Below, one piece after another: positions 9,657-19,841 of a stretch of DNA of 42,643 bases. The position numbers and the translations under genes are program-made. Each line of letters starts with the position of its first letter. The stretch's first letter is position 1. The stretch spans positions 1-42,643 of the forward strand of contig CASHSZ010000026.1 in assembly GCA_949358305.1 (NCBI GenBank). The letters run 5' to 3'. The notes under the pieces are model-generated. The model was not told the DNA's origin and ran no database searches. It was given only the letters and a program-made list of their open reading frames with translations. Origin of the DNA: Strigamia acuminata (taxonomy: Eukaryota > Arthropoda > Chilopoda > Geophilomorpha > Linotaeniidae).

Positions 9657-12600
9657 AGATTTTGTGGTATTATCTGGATGTATGTTATTGCACCTGACAT
9701 TAGGAAATGTATTTACCCATGGTGAGTACTAATAATTAACCAACTAATTTGAATTTATTTATTTATTTATTTACACCCTACACTATTCTAGGAAATATGA
9801 TACCATATATAATTTCTTACTTACATGTATTTGGCAATAGTCCCAATGTGAGTTCTAGTGATTTGATCTGGATTTCAGCATTGGATACCATTGGTGTAGG
9901 AATTTTTATGAATGTAGGTGGGATTTTGAATAGTTATGTAGGTCCTCGAATTGCGATCTCCACAAGATGTATTATAGCTAGGTAATTAATTATACCTAAC
10001 GATGATGAATCATTGGATTTGATTTATTTCGTTTAGTTCTGGCATTGCATTGACGTATTTTACCATTAAACATTCAGCAGCGCTCCTCTCATTTACGTAT
10101 GGATTTGTAAATGGAGCTGGAACGGGAATGGCCTATATGACTCCAGTGATTGTCTGCATGGCTGTACGACAGATAAGAACTGATAATTTGATTATACCTG
10201 AACTAAACTACAATTTTATACTTTAACAGTGGTTTCCAAATAACAAAGCATTAATTACTGGATTAATAGTTGGAAGTTTAGCGCTTGGAGGAAGCATATT
10301 CAGTCCATTGCAGACTGAATACATAAATCCAAACAACACAGCACCCACAGAAGATGGGTAAGCAACAATTTGTTTAATGTTGAGTTGGAATTATGTTTTT
10401 GAATCAATTAATTATTATTCTTCAGGTATTTCACTGACCCACATTTGATCGGTCGAGTTCCGTATATATTTTTACTGACGGGAGCAACCTTTGCTGCCAT
10501 TCAATTAATTGGTTATTTATTGGTAGCGTTTGGTAATAAAAGACAAAACGAAGAAACAACTACAGACAACGTCGTGCAATCAACTTGTAGCAGCAGTACA
10601 AGAAAAGTAAACAAAACCTAAATTAAAATTACTAATGATACCGTAAAGTCGGGTGAATGTGGCCGATTTTTTTTAGTAAATTGTTAATAGTGCCTTTAAT
10701 TTAATAACTACAGAACTGTTAACTATGTGTTTAGGTGGGTCTTAGGTAGAGTTACAATACCCATATCAAACATTTTAATTTTTTGTCACACATTTCCTGT
10801 TTTTTAAAAAAAACCATGGTTGGCCACATTCACCTTCACTGTCGGATGCTATTGGCCACCTCGTTTTTTTTTAGCTGAAATGACACATTCAGCTACTTAA
10901 AAGATTAATGTGGCCTCAAAAAATGTTTTTAAAATAATCTATGTACCAAAAATTAATTTTTAATATTTTTTTTTAGTTATTTGTGTTTAAAAAAAGACAA
11001 AATATATCATTTTTTTAATTTACCATAGACTTTAATGAGTGAGTTGTCTTTCTAACATCACTGTATCAAAACTATAAAAGTTGGCAGCATTTTTTATTTT
11101 TTTGGAACATTATAACACATTGAAGAATGAGTACATAAAATTTCAAGAAGCAGGTAGCAATACTTTTTTTTTTATAGACATATCTTTTTTCAGGCCTCAT
11201 TTTTCACTATTTTTACATGACGTACTTAAAATGTGTGTACATTTTTTTTAATTGATCACAAAATTGTGGAATATTTTTTTTAAGCAAGCTGAAATCATAA
11301 TACATTAGTTAAAAATAATAACTATACTCTTTCCAAACTCAAGAAGAGCCCTGGAAGCTGGGCTCCCATTGGCCGAGCTATCTCACTAGTGTAGCAGTAG
11401 TTGCATTGCAGTTCCAAGTAGGCCAATGGGAGCCCAGCTTCCAGGGCTCTTCTTGAGTTCAGAAAGAGTATAACTGATAAATGGCCCAGAAAAAAGGTGA
11501 GGAATTTTTTTTCTGCAAATTTCATTTTGGCCACATTCACCTGCCGGGGGGTCACTACAAAACACGGGGTACACCCCAAATGGGGTACCCCATGGGGTAA
11601 ACCCCAAAGTCCTGGAATGTGTAATAAATAAAAAAAATTACTAAAATAATTGAAATGAAAATTACAAAAAAAAAAATTTAATTACATACAAAAATATGAC
11701 ATTACATGTTAGAAATCACAAAAATTAATTTTTTGACTCACAAATCGATTATTTAACTCACAAATCGATTATTTGACTCACAAATCGATTATTTGACTCA
11801 CAAATCGATTATTTGACTCAAAACTTGATTATTTTATTCAACAATAAATCTTTAAAAAACATTACAGATCTATATGAAAAATTGATAAAAATGGAGAAAA
11901 AACGATAAAAATTGGTAAAAATCGATAAAAATCGGTAAAAATTGATAAAAATGGAGAAAAAACGATAAAAATCGGTAAAAATCGGTAAAAACCGATAAAA
12001 ATCGATAAAAATCGATAAAAATGGGAAAAAAATAAAAATCGATTTTTACCGATTTTTATTGATTTTTATCGATTGTTATCGATTTTTACCGATTCTAATC
12101 GATTTTTACCGATTTTTATCGATTTTACCGATTTTCACCGATTTTTACCGAATCTAATCGATTTTTACTGATTTTTACCGATTTTTATCGATTTTTACCG
12201 ATTCTAATCGATTTTTACCGATTTTTATTGATTTTACCGATTTTTATCGATTTTTACCGATTTTTATCAATTTTTATCGATTTTTATCGATTTTTATTGA
12301 TTTTTACCAATTCTAATCGATTTTTATCGATTTTTACCAATTTTTATCGATTTTTACCCATTTTTATCGATTTTTACCCATTTTTATCGATTTTTATCGA
12401 TTTTTACCGATTTTTATCGATTTTTACCGATTTTTATTGATTTTTACCCATTTTTATCGATTTTTACCGATTTTTATCGATTTTTACCGATTTTTATCGA
12501 TTTTTACCGATTTTTATCAATTTTTATCGATTTTTATCGATTTTTATTGATTTTTACCAATTCTAATCGATTTTTATCGATTTTTACCGATTTTTATCGA

Positions 12601-15042
12601 TTTTTACCGATTTTTACCCATTTTTATCGATTTTTACCGATTTTTATCGATTTTTACCCATTTTTATCGATTTTTACCGATTTTTATTGATTTTACCGAT
12701 TTTTATCGATTTTTACCGATTTTTATCCATTTTTACCGATTTTTATCCATTTTTATCGATTTTTACCAATTTTTATCGATTTTTACCGATTTCTATCGAT
12801 TTTTATCGATTTTTACCGATTTTTACGCATTTTTATCGATTTTTACCGATTTTTATCGATTTTTACCCATTTTTATCGATTTTTACCGATTTTTATCGAT
12901 TTTTACCCATTTTTATCGATTTTTACCGATTTTTATCAATTTTTATCGATTTTAACCGATTTTTATCGATTTTTACCAATTCTAATCGATTTTTATCAAT
13001 TTTTACCGATTTTTATCCATTTTTATCGATTTTTACCAATTTTTATCGATTTTTACCGATTTCTATTGATTTTTATCAATTTTTACCGATTTTTACGCAT
13101 TTTTATCGATTTTTACCGATTTTTATCGATTTTTACCCATTTTTACGCATTTTTATCGATTTTTACCGATTTTTATCGATTTTTACCCATTTTTATCGAT
13201 TTTTACCGATTTTTATCAATTTTTATCGATTTTAACCGATTTTTATCGATTTTTACCAATTCTAATCGATTTTTATCGATTTTTACCGATTTTTACCAAT
13301 TTTTATCGATTTTTACCGATTTCTATCGATTTTTATCGATTTTTATCGATTTTTATTGATTTTTATCGATTTTTACCGATTTTTATTGATTTTTACTGAT
13401 TTTTAGCGATTTTTAGCGATTTTTATCGTTTTTCTCCATTTTTATCAATTTTTACTGAATTTTATCGTTTTTTCTCCATTTTTATCGATTTTTTATATCT
13501 GTAATGTTTTTTAAAGATTTATTTTTGAATAAAATAATCAATTTTCGATTGTGATTGGCCATGGGGACAATTATTATTGATCACTTGTGTCTGCGTTTCA
13601 AGCTATATGCAGGATAGTTGGAAAATGTGAGACTGACAGTAACACAAATGAAATTTTCGTTTTTTTTAATGAAAACATTTGAAATTTTTATTTTTTTTTA
13701 GAAAACAAGAAAATTTTTACGTAATAATTATTACATTTATGACTATTTGTTTATTTTTAGGACTTTGGGGTATACCCCATGGGGTATCCCAATTGGGGTG
13801 TACCCCGTGTTTTGTAGTGACCCCCTGCTGAGGCCACATTCACCTGACTTTACGGTAATGGTGTTTCCATCACAAAAGCACTTTATGCATAAATTGGCAG
13901 TTTTCATGTAAACCTATAATGCTATTTTATAATCTGATTAACTTTCATTTTATCTTTTGTTATAGATTGCTATAAACACGACAGCTGGAACATGCCAATC
14001 ACTTACTCCCAGACAGATGCTACGCCATCGTCAATTTTATGTTTTGTGGGCCACAATGTTTTTTTACATACAAATTGCTTTCATAAATGATATGTACAAG
14101 GTATTACCAATAGCCCGTCTCTATTACTTGGATTATTTATACCGGTATGTCGCTAAAACGTACTGGTGAATTCGGTTCAGTCGGGGATTTGTAGTCGCTA
14201 ACGTGTACGTCGCTTAAACGTACCATTTTCCCCAGAAATCGCTATACCGACAGTCGCTAAAGCGATCTTTTCCCAATCATTTCTATTTCTACTAATAGAT
14301 TGTTTTTATTGAACACCAATTTTGCACTTTTCAGGTTCATGGCGAAACGTTTATTGATGATGACAAATTTTTGGCTTTAATAGGATCTGTTCACTCATTA
14401 TTTAATGCCTTCGGTCGAATATTATGGGGTTATTTGATGGATAAGTTCAATTATAAAGTGAAAAGTTGTTGTAGTGTTACCACAAGAATTGTTTGATAAC
14501 ACCCAATCATTTTTATTTGTAGGTGTGCATGTTATGTGTTACAGCAGGATCTGCACTTTTTGGAGCAAGTGTACCTTTGACACTATACGATGGAAAATTT
14601 ATGTTTGGGTTTTGGGTCTGGGGAATTGCCCTGTGTCTTTCTGGAACTAATACGCTCTCGCCAGCGATTACTGCAGAAGTATTTGGACTCAAATATGCTG
14701 GAATTAATTTTGGATTAATGTTTTCAAGTAAGGTACGAATCGAAAAAAAATAACTAACTGTAAACGCTACTCACGGATGTTTCACGATGTAATCTCACTG
14801 AGGTAATGTCATGTATTGCAGCTTATTGGAACCTTTTTAAATGCTTTTATTGTACAAAATTTGACCTCTGTGATTGGTTTGAATGGATTGTTTGGCTTGT
14901 TTGCAGGTTGTTCAGCCATTAGTAAGTACAGCTTGTTCAAAGTTATAAATGTTTATATTAATTAATACAATTTTATGGTATAGGCTTTTTAATTACCTTG
15001 GTATTATTTAAAACGTCAACAACGTTTATCAAACCTGAATAA
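9657..15042 (+). CDS. MFS transporter of the oxalate/formate antiporter (OFA) type, 5' exon not found
   Basis: Ten exons fit by phase: A 9657-9721, B 9792-9981, C 10037-10163, D 10230-10357, E 10426-10606, F 13966-14100, G 14335-14457, H 14523-14732, I 14822-14921, J 14984-15042, together about 438 residues plus a missing N-terminus. The alternating hydrophobic segments suit a 12-helix MFS carrier in a membrane. LHLTLGNVFTHGNMIPY (helix 1), GFVNGAGTGMAYMTPV with WFPNNKALITGL (helices 4-5) and NAFGRILWGYLMDKF are characteristic of OFA-like carriers, which in animals include proteins annotated as apicoplast pyruvate carrier-like. The substrate cannot be stated; small monocarboxylates are the family's usual cargo. 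Exons E and F are 3.36 kb apart, with transposons and satellite between. Exons F-J are amplified downstream. Confidence 0.75.
11325..11470. mobile_element. Second copy of the foldback MITE seen at 3963
   Basis: Ends TACTCTTTCCAAACTC and GAGTTCAGAAAGAGTA with TA flanks. The left arm is shortened: it goes from CTCCCATTGGCC straight to GAGCTATCTCACTAG, while the right arm has the full GTAGCAGTAGTTGCATTGCAG segment of the first copy. This shows an internal deletion in one arm. Confidence 0.8.
11735..11835 (+). repeat. 20-bp tandem repeat, about five units
   Basis: The unit TTGACTCACAAATCGATTAT repeats every 20 bp, the last copy diverging (ACTCAAAACTTGATTAT). It lies in the left arm of the inverted-repeat element and shares the ATCGATT core of the nearby satellite, so it could resemble the satellite's source. 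Confidence 0.8.
11883..13490 (+). repeat. 10-bp-period satellite, first block
   Basis: The basic unit is TTTTTAYCGA, usually paired as a 20-bp TTTTTACCGATTTTTATCGA, with variants TTTTTACCCA, TTTTTATCAA, TTCTAATCGA and TTTTACCGAT (one base short). T-tracts of five recur every 10 bp, nearly the helical repeat, so the block should be intrinsically curved. Long open frames run through it (FYRFLPIFID-type peptides) simply because the unit lacks stops in most registers. They are not genes. Confidence 0.9.
14157..14242 (-). mobile_element. Short BEL/Pao remnant in the F-G intron of the transporter
   Basis: The piece GTACTGGTGAATTCGG to GTACCATTTTCCCC is the reverse complement of the start of the 392-aa frame at 20029-21207. 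Copies of it, each lacking the same internal 1.1 kb, occur here, at about 16601-16686 and at about 24039-24124. Shared breakpoints show that these cassettes descend from one deleted ancestor. Confidence 0.7.
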
Positions 15043-15163
15043 AAGAAATACGTTTTTATAATTGCTTGTATGGTAATTTCAGCGTATCACATCAGTAAAA
15101 AGTAAAAATCTAAAATGTTCACAGTAGATAAATATTGCACTTCACAATAGAAATGTTTGAAAC

Positions 15164-15935
15164 TTTTTATCCATTTTTATCGATTTTTACCAATTTTTAT
15201 CGATTTTTACCCATTTTTATCGATTTTTACCCATTTTTATCGATTTTTACCGATTTTTATCGATTTTTACCGATTTTTATCGATTTTTACCGATTTTTAT
15301 CGATTTTTACCGATTTTTATCGATTTTTACCGATTTTTATCGATTTTTACCGATTTTCACCGATTTTTACCGATTTTTATCAATTTTTATCGATTTTTAT
15401 CGATTTTTATTGATTTTTACCAATTCTAATCGATTTTTATCGATTTTTACCGATTTTTATCGATTTTTACCGATTTTTACCCATTTTTATCGATTTTTAC
15501 CGATTTTTATCAATTTTTATCGATTTTTATCGATTTTTATTGATTTTTACCAATTCTAATCGATTTTTATCGATTTTTACCGATTTTTATCGATTTTTAC
15601 CGATTTTTACCGATTTTTATCGATTTTTACCGATTTTTACCCATTTTTATCGATTTTTACCGATTTTTATCGATTTTTACCGATTTTTATAGATTTTTAC
15701 CGATTTTTATTGATTTTTACCGATTTTTATCGATTTTTACCGATTTTTATCGATTTTTACCGATTTTTATCGATTTTTACCAATTTTTATCGATTTTTAC
15801 CGATTTTTATCGATTTTTACCAATTTTTATTGATTTTTACTGATTTTTAGCGATTTTTAGCGATTTTTATCGTTTTTCTCCATTTTTATCAATTTTTACT
15901 GAATTTTATCGTTTTTTCTCCATTTTTATCAATTT
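15164..15935 (+). repeat. 10-bp-period satellite, second block
   Basis: Same TTTTTAYCGA unit as the first block, starting about 120 bp after the stop of exon J at the junction ATGTTTGAAACTTTTTATCC, where the unique 3' flank changes abruptly to satellite. It ends in the element's right arm (TTTTTTATATCTGTAATG). Degenerate units TTTTTAGCGA cluster at its right edge, as in every block. Confidence 0.9.
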
Positions 15936-16409
15936 TTTATATCTGTAATGTTTTTTAAAGATTTATTTTTGAATAAAATAATCAATTTTCGATTGTGATT
16001 GGCCATGGGGACAATTATTATTGATCACTTGTGTCTGCGTTTCAAGCTATATGAAGGATAGTTGGAAAATGTGAGACTGACAGTAACACAAATGAAATTT
16101 TCGTTTTTTTTAATGAAAACATTTGAAATTTTTATTTTTTTTTAGAAAACAAGAAAATTTTTACGTAATAATTATTACATTTATGACTATTTGTTTATTT
16201 TTAGGACTTTGGGGTATACCCCATGGGGTATCCCAATTGGGGTGTACCCCGTGTTTTGTAGTGACCCCCTGCTGAGGCCACATTCACCTGACTTTACGGT
16301 AATGGTGTTTCCATCACAAAAGCACTTTATGCATAAATTGGCAGTTTTCATGTAAACCTATAATGCTATTTTATAATCTGATTAACTTTCATTTTATCTT
16401 TTGTTATAG

Positions 16410-17486
16410 ATTGCTATAAACACGACAGCTGGAACATGCCAATCACTTACTCCCAGACAGATGCTACGCCATCGTCAATTTTATGTTTTGTGGGCCACAA
16501 TGTTTTTTTACATACAAATTGCTTTCATAAATGATATGTACAAGGTATTACCAATAGCCCGTCTCTATTACTTGGATTATTTATACCGGTATGTCGCTAA
16601 AACGTACTGGTGAATTCGGTTCAGTCGGGGATTTGTAGTCGCTAACGTGTACGTCGCCTAAACGTACCATTTTCCCCAGAAATCGCTATACCGACAGTCG
16701 CTAAAGCGATCTTTTCCCAATCATTTCTATTTCTACTAATAGATTGTTTTTATTGAACACCAATTTTGCACTTTTCAGGTTCATGGCGAAACGTTTATTG
16801 ATGATGACAAATTTTTGGCTTTAATAGGATCTGTTCACTCATTATTTAATGCCTTCGGTCGAATATTATGGGGTTATTTGATGGATAAGTTCAATTATAA
16901 AGTGAAAAGTTGTTGTAGTGTTACCACAAGAATTGTTTGATAACACCCAATCATTTTTATTTGTAGGTGTGCATGTTATGTGTTACAGCAGGATCTGCAC
17001 TTTTTGGAGCAAGTGTACCTTTGACACTATACGGTGGAAAATTTATGTTTGGGTTTTGGGTCTGGGGAATTGCCCTGTGTCTTTCTGGAACTAATACGCT
17101 CTCGCCAGCGATTACTGCAGAAGTATTTGGACTCAAATATGCTGGAATTAATTTTGGATTAATGTTTTCAAGTAAGGTACGAATCGAAAAAAAATAACTA
17201 ACTGTAAACGCTACTCACGGATGTTTCACGATGTAATCTCACTGAGGTAATGTCATATATTGCAGCTTATTGGAACCTTTTTAAATGCTTTTATTGTACA
17301 AAATTTGACCTCTGTGATTGGTTTGAATGGATTGTTTGGCTTGTTTGCAGGTTGTTCAGCCATTAGTAAGTACAGCTTGTTCAAAGTTATAAATGTTTAT
17401 ATTAATTAATACAATTTTATGGTATAGGCTTTTTAATTACCTTGGTATTATTTAAAACGTCAACAACGTTTATCAAACCTGAATAA
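16410..17486 (+). pseudogene. MFS 3' cassette, copy 2 (exons F-J)
   Basis: Exons F 16410-16544, G 16779-16901, H 16967-17176, I 17266-17365 and J 17428-17486 reproduce 13966-15042 at an offset of 2444, with all splice sites and frames kept. Visible coding change: the Asp in LTLYDGKF of copy 1 is Gly (LTLYGGKF). It lacks exons A-E, so it cannot make a transporter alone. It could only be used as an alternative 3' end for the upstream exons. Confidence 0.8.
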
Positions 17487-17607
17487 AAGAAATACGTTTT
17501 TATAATTGCTTGTATGGTAATTTCAGCGTATCACATCAGTAAAAAGTAAAAATCTAAAATGTTCACAGTAGATAAATATTGCACTTCACAATAGAAATGT
17601 TTGAAAC

Positions 17608-18592
17608 TTTTTATCCATTTTTATCGATTTTTACCGATTTTTATCAATTTTTACCCATTTTTATCGATTTTTACCCATTTTTATCGATTTTTACCGATTT
17701 TTATCGATTTTATCGATTTTTATCGATTTTTACCGATTTTTATCGATTTTTACCGATTTTTATCGATTTTTACCGATTTTTATCCATTTTTATCGATTTT
17801 TACCGATTTTTATCGATTTTTACCGATTTTTATCAATTTTTATCGATTTTTATCGATTTTTATTGATTTTTACCAATTCTAATCGATTTTTATCGATTTT
17901 TACCGATTTTTATCGATTTTTACTGATTTTTACCCATTTTTATCGATTTTTACCGATTTTTATCGATTTTTACCGATTTTTATCGATTTTTACCGATTCT
18001 AATCGATTTTTATCAATTTTTATCGATTTTTATCGATTTTTATTGATTTTTATCGATTTTTATTGATTTTTACCAATTCTAATCGATTTTTATCGATTTT
18101 TACCGATTTTTATCCATTTTTATCGATTTTTTCCGATTTTTATCGATTTTTACCCATTTTTATTGATTTTTACCGATTTTTATCGATTTTTACCGATTTT
18201 TATCAATTTTTATCGATTTTTATCGATTTTTATTGATTTTTACCAATTCTAATCGATTTTTATCGATTTTTACCGATTTTTATCGATTTTTACCGATTTT
18301 TACCCATTTTTATCGATTTTTACCGATTTTTATCGATTTTTACCCATTTTTATCGATTTTTACCGATTTTTATTGATTTTACCGATTTTTATCGATTTTT
18401 ACCGATTTTTATCCATTTTTACCGATTTTTATCCATTTTTATCGATTTTTACCAATTTTTATCAATTTTTATCGATTTTTATCGATTTTTATTGATTTTT
18501 ATCGATTTTTACCGATTTTTATTGATTTTTACTGATTTTTAGCGATTTTTAGCGATTTTTATCGTTTTTCTCCATTTTTATCAATTTTTACT
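17608..18592 (+). repeat. 10-bp-period satellite, third block
   Basis: Starts at the same flank junction as the other blocks. It includes a 9-bp unit (TTTTATCGA, about 17707) that shifts the register. At about 18592 it jumps directly into the middle of exon H (ACTCAAATATGCTGG), losing the right arm and exons F-G. This marks an unequal exchange or deletion. Confidence 0.9.
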
Positions 18593-18945
18593 CAAATATG
18601 CTGGAATTAATTTTGGATTAATGTTTTCAAGTAAGGTACGAATCGAAAAAAAATAACTAACTGTAAACGCTACTCACGGATGTTTCACGATGTAATCTCA
18701 CTGAGGTAATGTCATGTATTGCAGCTTATTGGAACCTTTTTAAATGCTTTTATTGTACAAAATTTGACCTCTGTGATTGGTTTGAATGGATTGTTTGGCT
18801 TGTTTGCAGGTTGTTCAGCCATTAGTAAGTACAGCTTGTTCAAAGTTATAAATGTTTATATTAATTAATACAATTTTATGGTATAGGCTTTTTAATTACC
18901 TTGGTATTATTCAAAACGTCAACAACGTTTATCAAACCTGAATAA
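18593..18945 (+). pseudogene. MFS 3' cassette, copy 3, truncated (end of H, I, J)
   Basis: Starts inside exon H at QIC-less sequence CAAATATGCTGG and keeps H to 18635, I 18725-18824 and J 18887-18945, identical in layout to the others. There is no acceptor before the H fragment, so it cannot be spliced as a normal cassette, although exon I still has its acceptor. Confidence 0.8.
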
Positions 18946-19067
18946 AAGAAATACGTTTTTATAATTGCTTGTATGATAATTTCAGCGTATCACATCAGTA
19001 AAAAGTAAAAATCTAAAATGTTCACAGTAGATAAATATTGCACTTCACAATAGAAATGTTTGAAACT

Positions 19068-19370
19068 TTTTATCCATTTTTATCGATTTTTACCGATTTT
19101 TATTGATTTTTACCCATTTTTATCGATTTTTACCCATTTTTATCGATTTTTACCGATTTTTATTGATTTTACCGATTTTTATCGATTTTTACCGATTTTT
19201 ATCAATTTTTATCGATTTTTATCGATTTTTATTGATTTTTATCGATTTTTACCGATTTTTATTGATTTTTACTGATTTTTAGCGATTTTTAGCGATTTTT
19301 ATCGTTTTTCTCCATTTTTATCAATTTTTACTGAATTTTATCGTTTTTTCTCCATTTTTATCAATTTTTT
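19068..19370 (+). repeat. 10-bp-period satellite, fourth and shortest block
   Basis: About 300 bp of the same unit with the same left flank and right edge, so block length varies about fivefold between cassettes. Confidence 0.9.
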
Positions 19371-19841
19371 ATATCTGTAATGTTTTTTAAAGATTTATTT
19401 TTGAATAAAATAATCAATTTTCGATTGTGATTGGCCATGGGGACAATTATTATTGATCACTTGTGTCTGCGTTTCAAGCTATATGAAGGATAGTTGGAAA
19501 ATGTGAGACTGACAGTAACACAAATGAAATTTTCGTTTTTTTTAATGAAAACATTTGAAATTTTTATTTTTTTTTAGAAAACAAGAAAATTTTTACGTAA
19601 TAATTATTACATTTATGACTATTTGTTTATTTTTAGGACTTTGGGATATACCCCATGGGGTATCCCAATTGGGGTGTACCCCGTGTTTTGTAGTGACCCC
19701 CTGCTGAGGCCACATTCACCTGACTTTACGGTAATGGTGTTTCCATCACAAAAGCACTTTATGCATAAATTGGCAGTTTTCATGTAAACCTATAATGCTA
19801 TTTTATAATCTGATTAACTTTCATTTTATCTTTTGTTATAG

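Larger units (their letters stand above)
11545..13825. mobile_element. Inverted-repeat element carrying a 10-bp-period satellite at its centre
   Basis: The left end GGGGGGTCACTACAAAACAC (11545) is the inverse of the right end GTGTTTTGTAGTGACCCCC. The match runs about 65 bp through nested GGGGTA/TACCCC palindromes. After a diverged stretch, inner inverted parts match again: 11840-11915 (CTTTAAAAAACATTACAGAT, ATGGAGAAAAAACGAT) against 13460-13525. Between them is the satellite, A-rich on the left (11880-12035) and T-rich from about 12040, so its orientation flips inside the element. A MITE whose interior tandem repeat has expanded is the simplest reading. Right arms recur at 15936-16299, 19371-19731, 23376-23736 and 25938-26126. 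Confidence 0.65.
10641..13855. mobile_element. Composite non-autonomous element with CCGTAAAGTC inverted ends in the E-F intron
   Basis: The left end CCGTAAAGTCGGGTGAATGTGG (split here as CCGTAAAGTC, GGGTGAATGTGG) is the inverse of the right end GGCCACATTCACC plus TGACTTTACGG, with one mismatch. TA flanks both sides (10639-10640 and 13856-13857). The words GGCCACATTCACC recur internally at about 10824 and 11529. No transposase is visible. Inside are a foldback MITE (11325-11470) and an inverted-repeat element with the satellite (11545-13825), so at least three insertions are nested. The right end is carried along in the amplified cassettes. Confidence 0.6.

Noticed and set aside
11322-11607. 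Minus-strand frames of 73-85 codons
   Set aside because: They are spread over a foldback MITE and the end of the inverted-repeat element.
12228-13359. Open frames of 70-182 codons with Phe/Ile/Tyr-rich repeat peptides, and similar ones in all later satellite blocks
   Set aside because: They follow directly from a 10-bp unit that lacks stops in most registers. Frames overlap in several registers and change with every indel, so they are not genes.
14101-14334. Possible small RNA gene in the F-G intron because of repeated GTCGCTAAA and GCGATTTC words
   Set aside because: The words are explained by the retroelement remnant and its flanking direct repeat. No stable RNA fold was evident.
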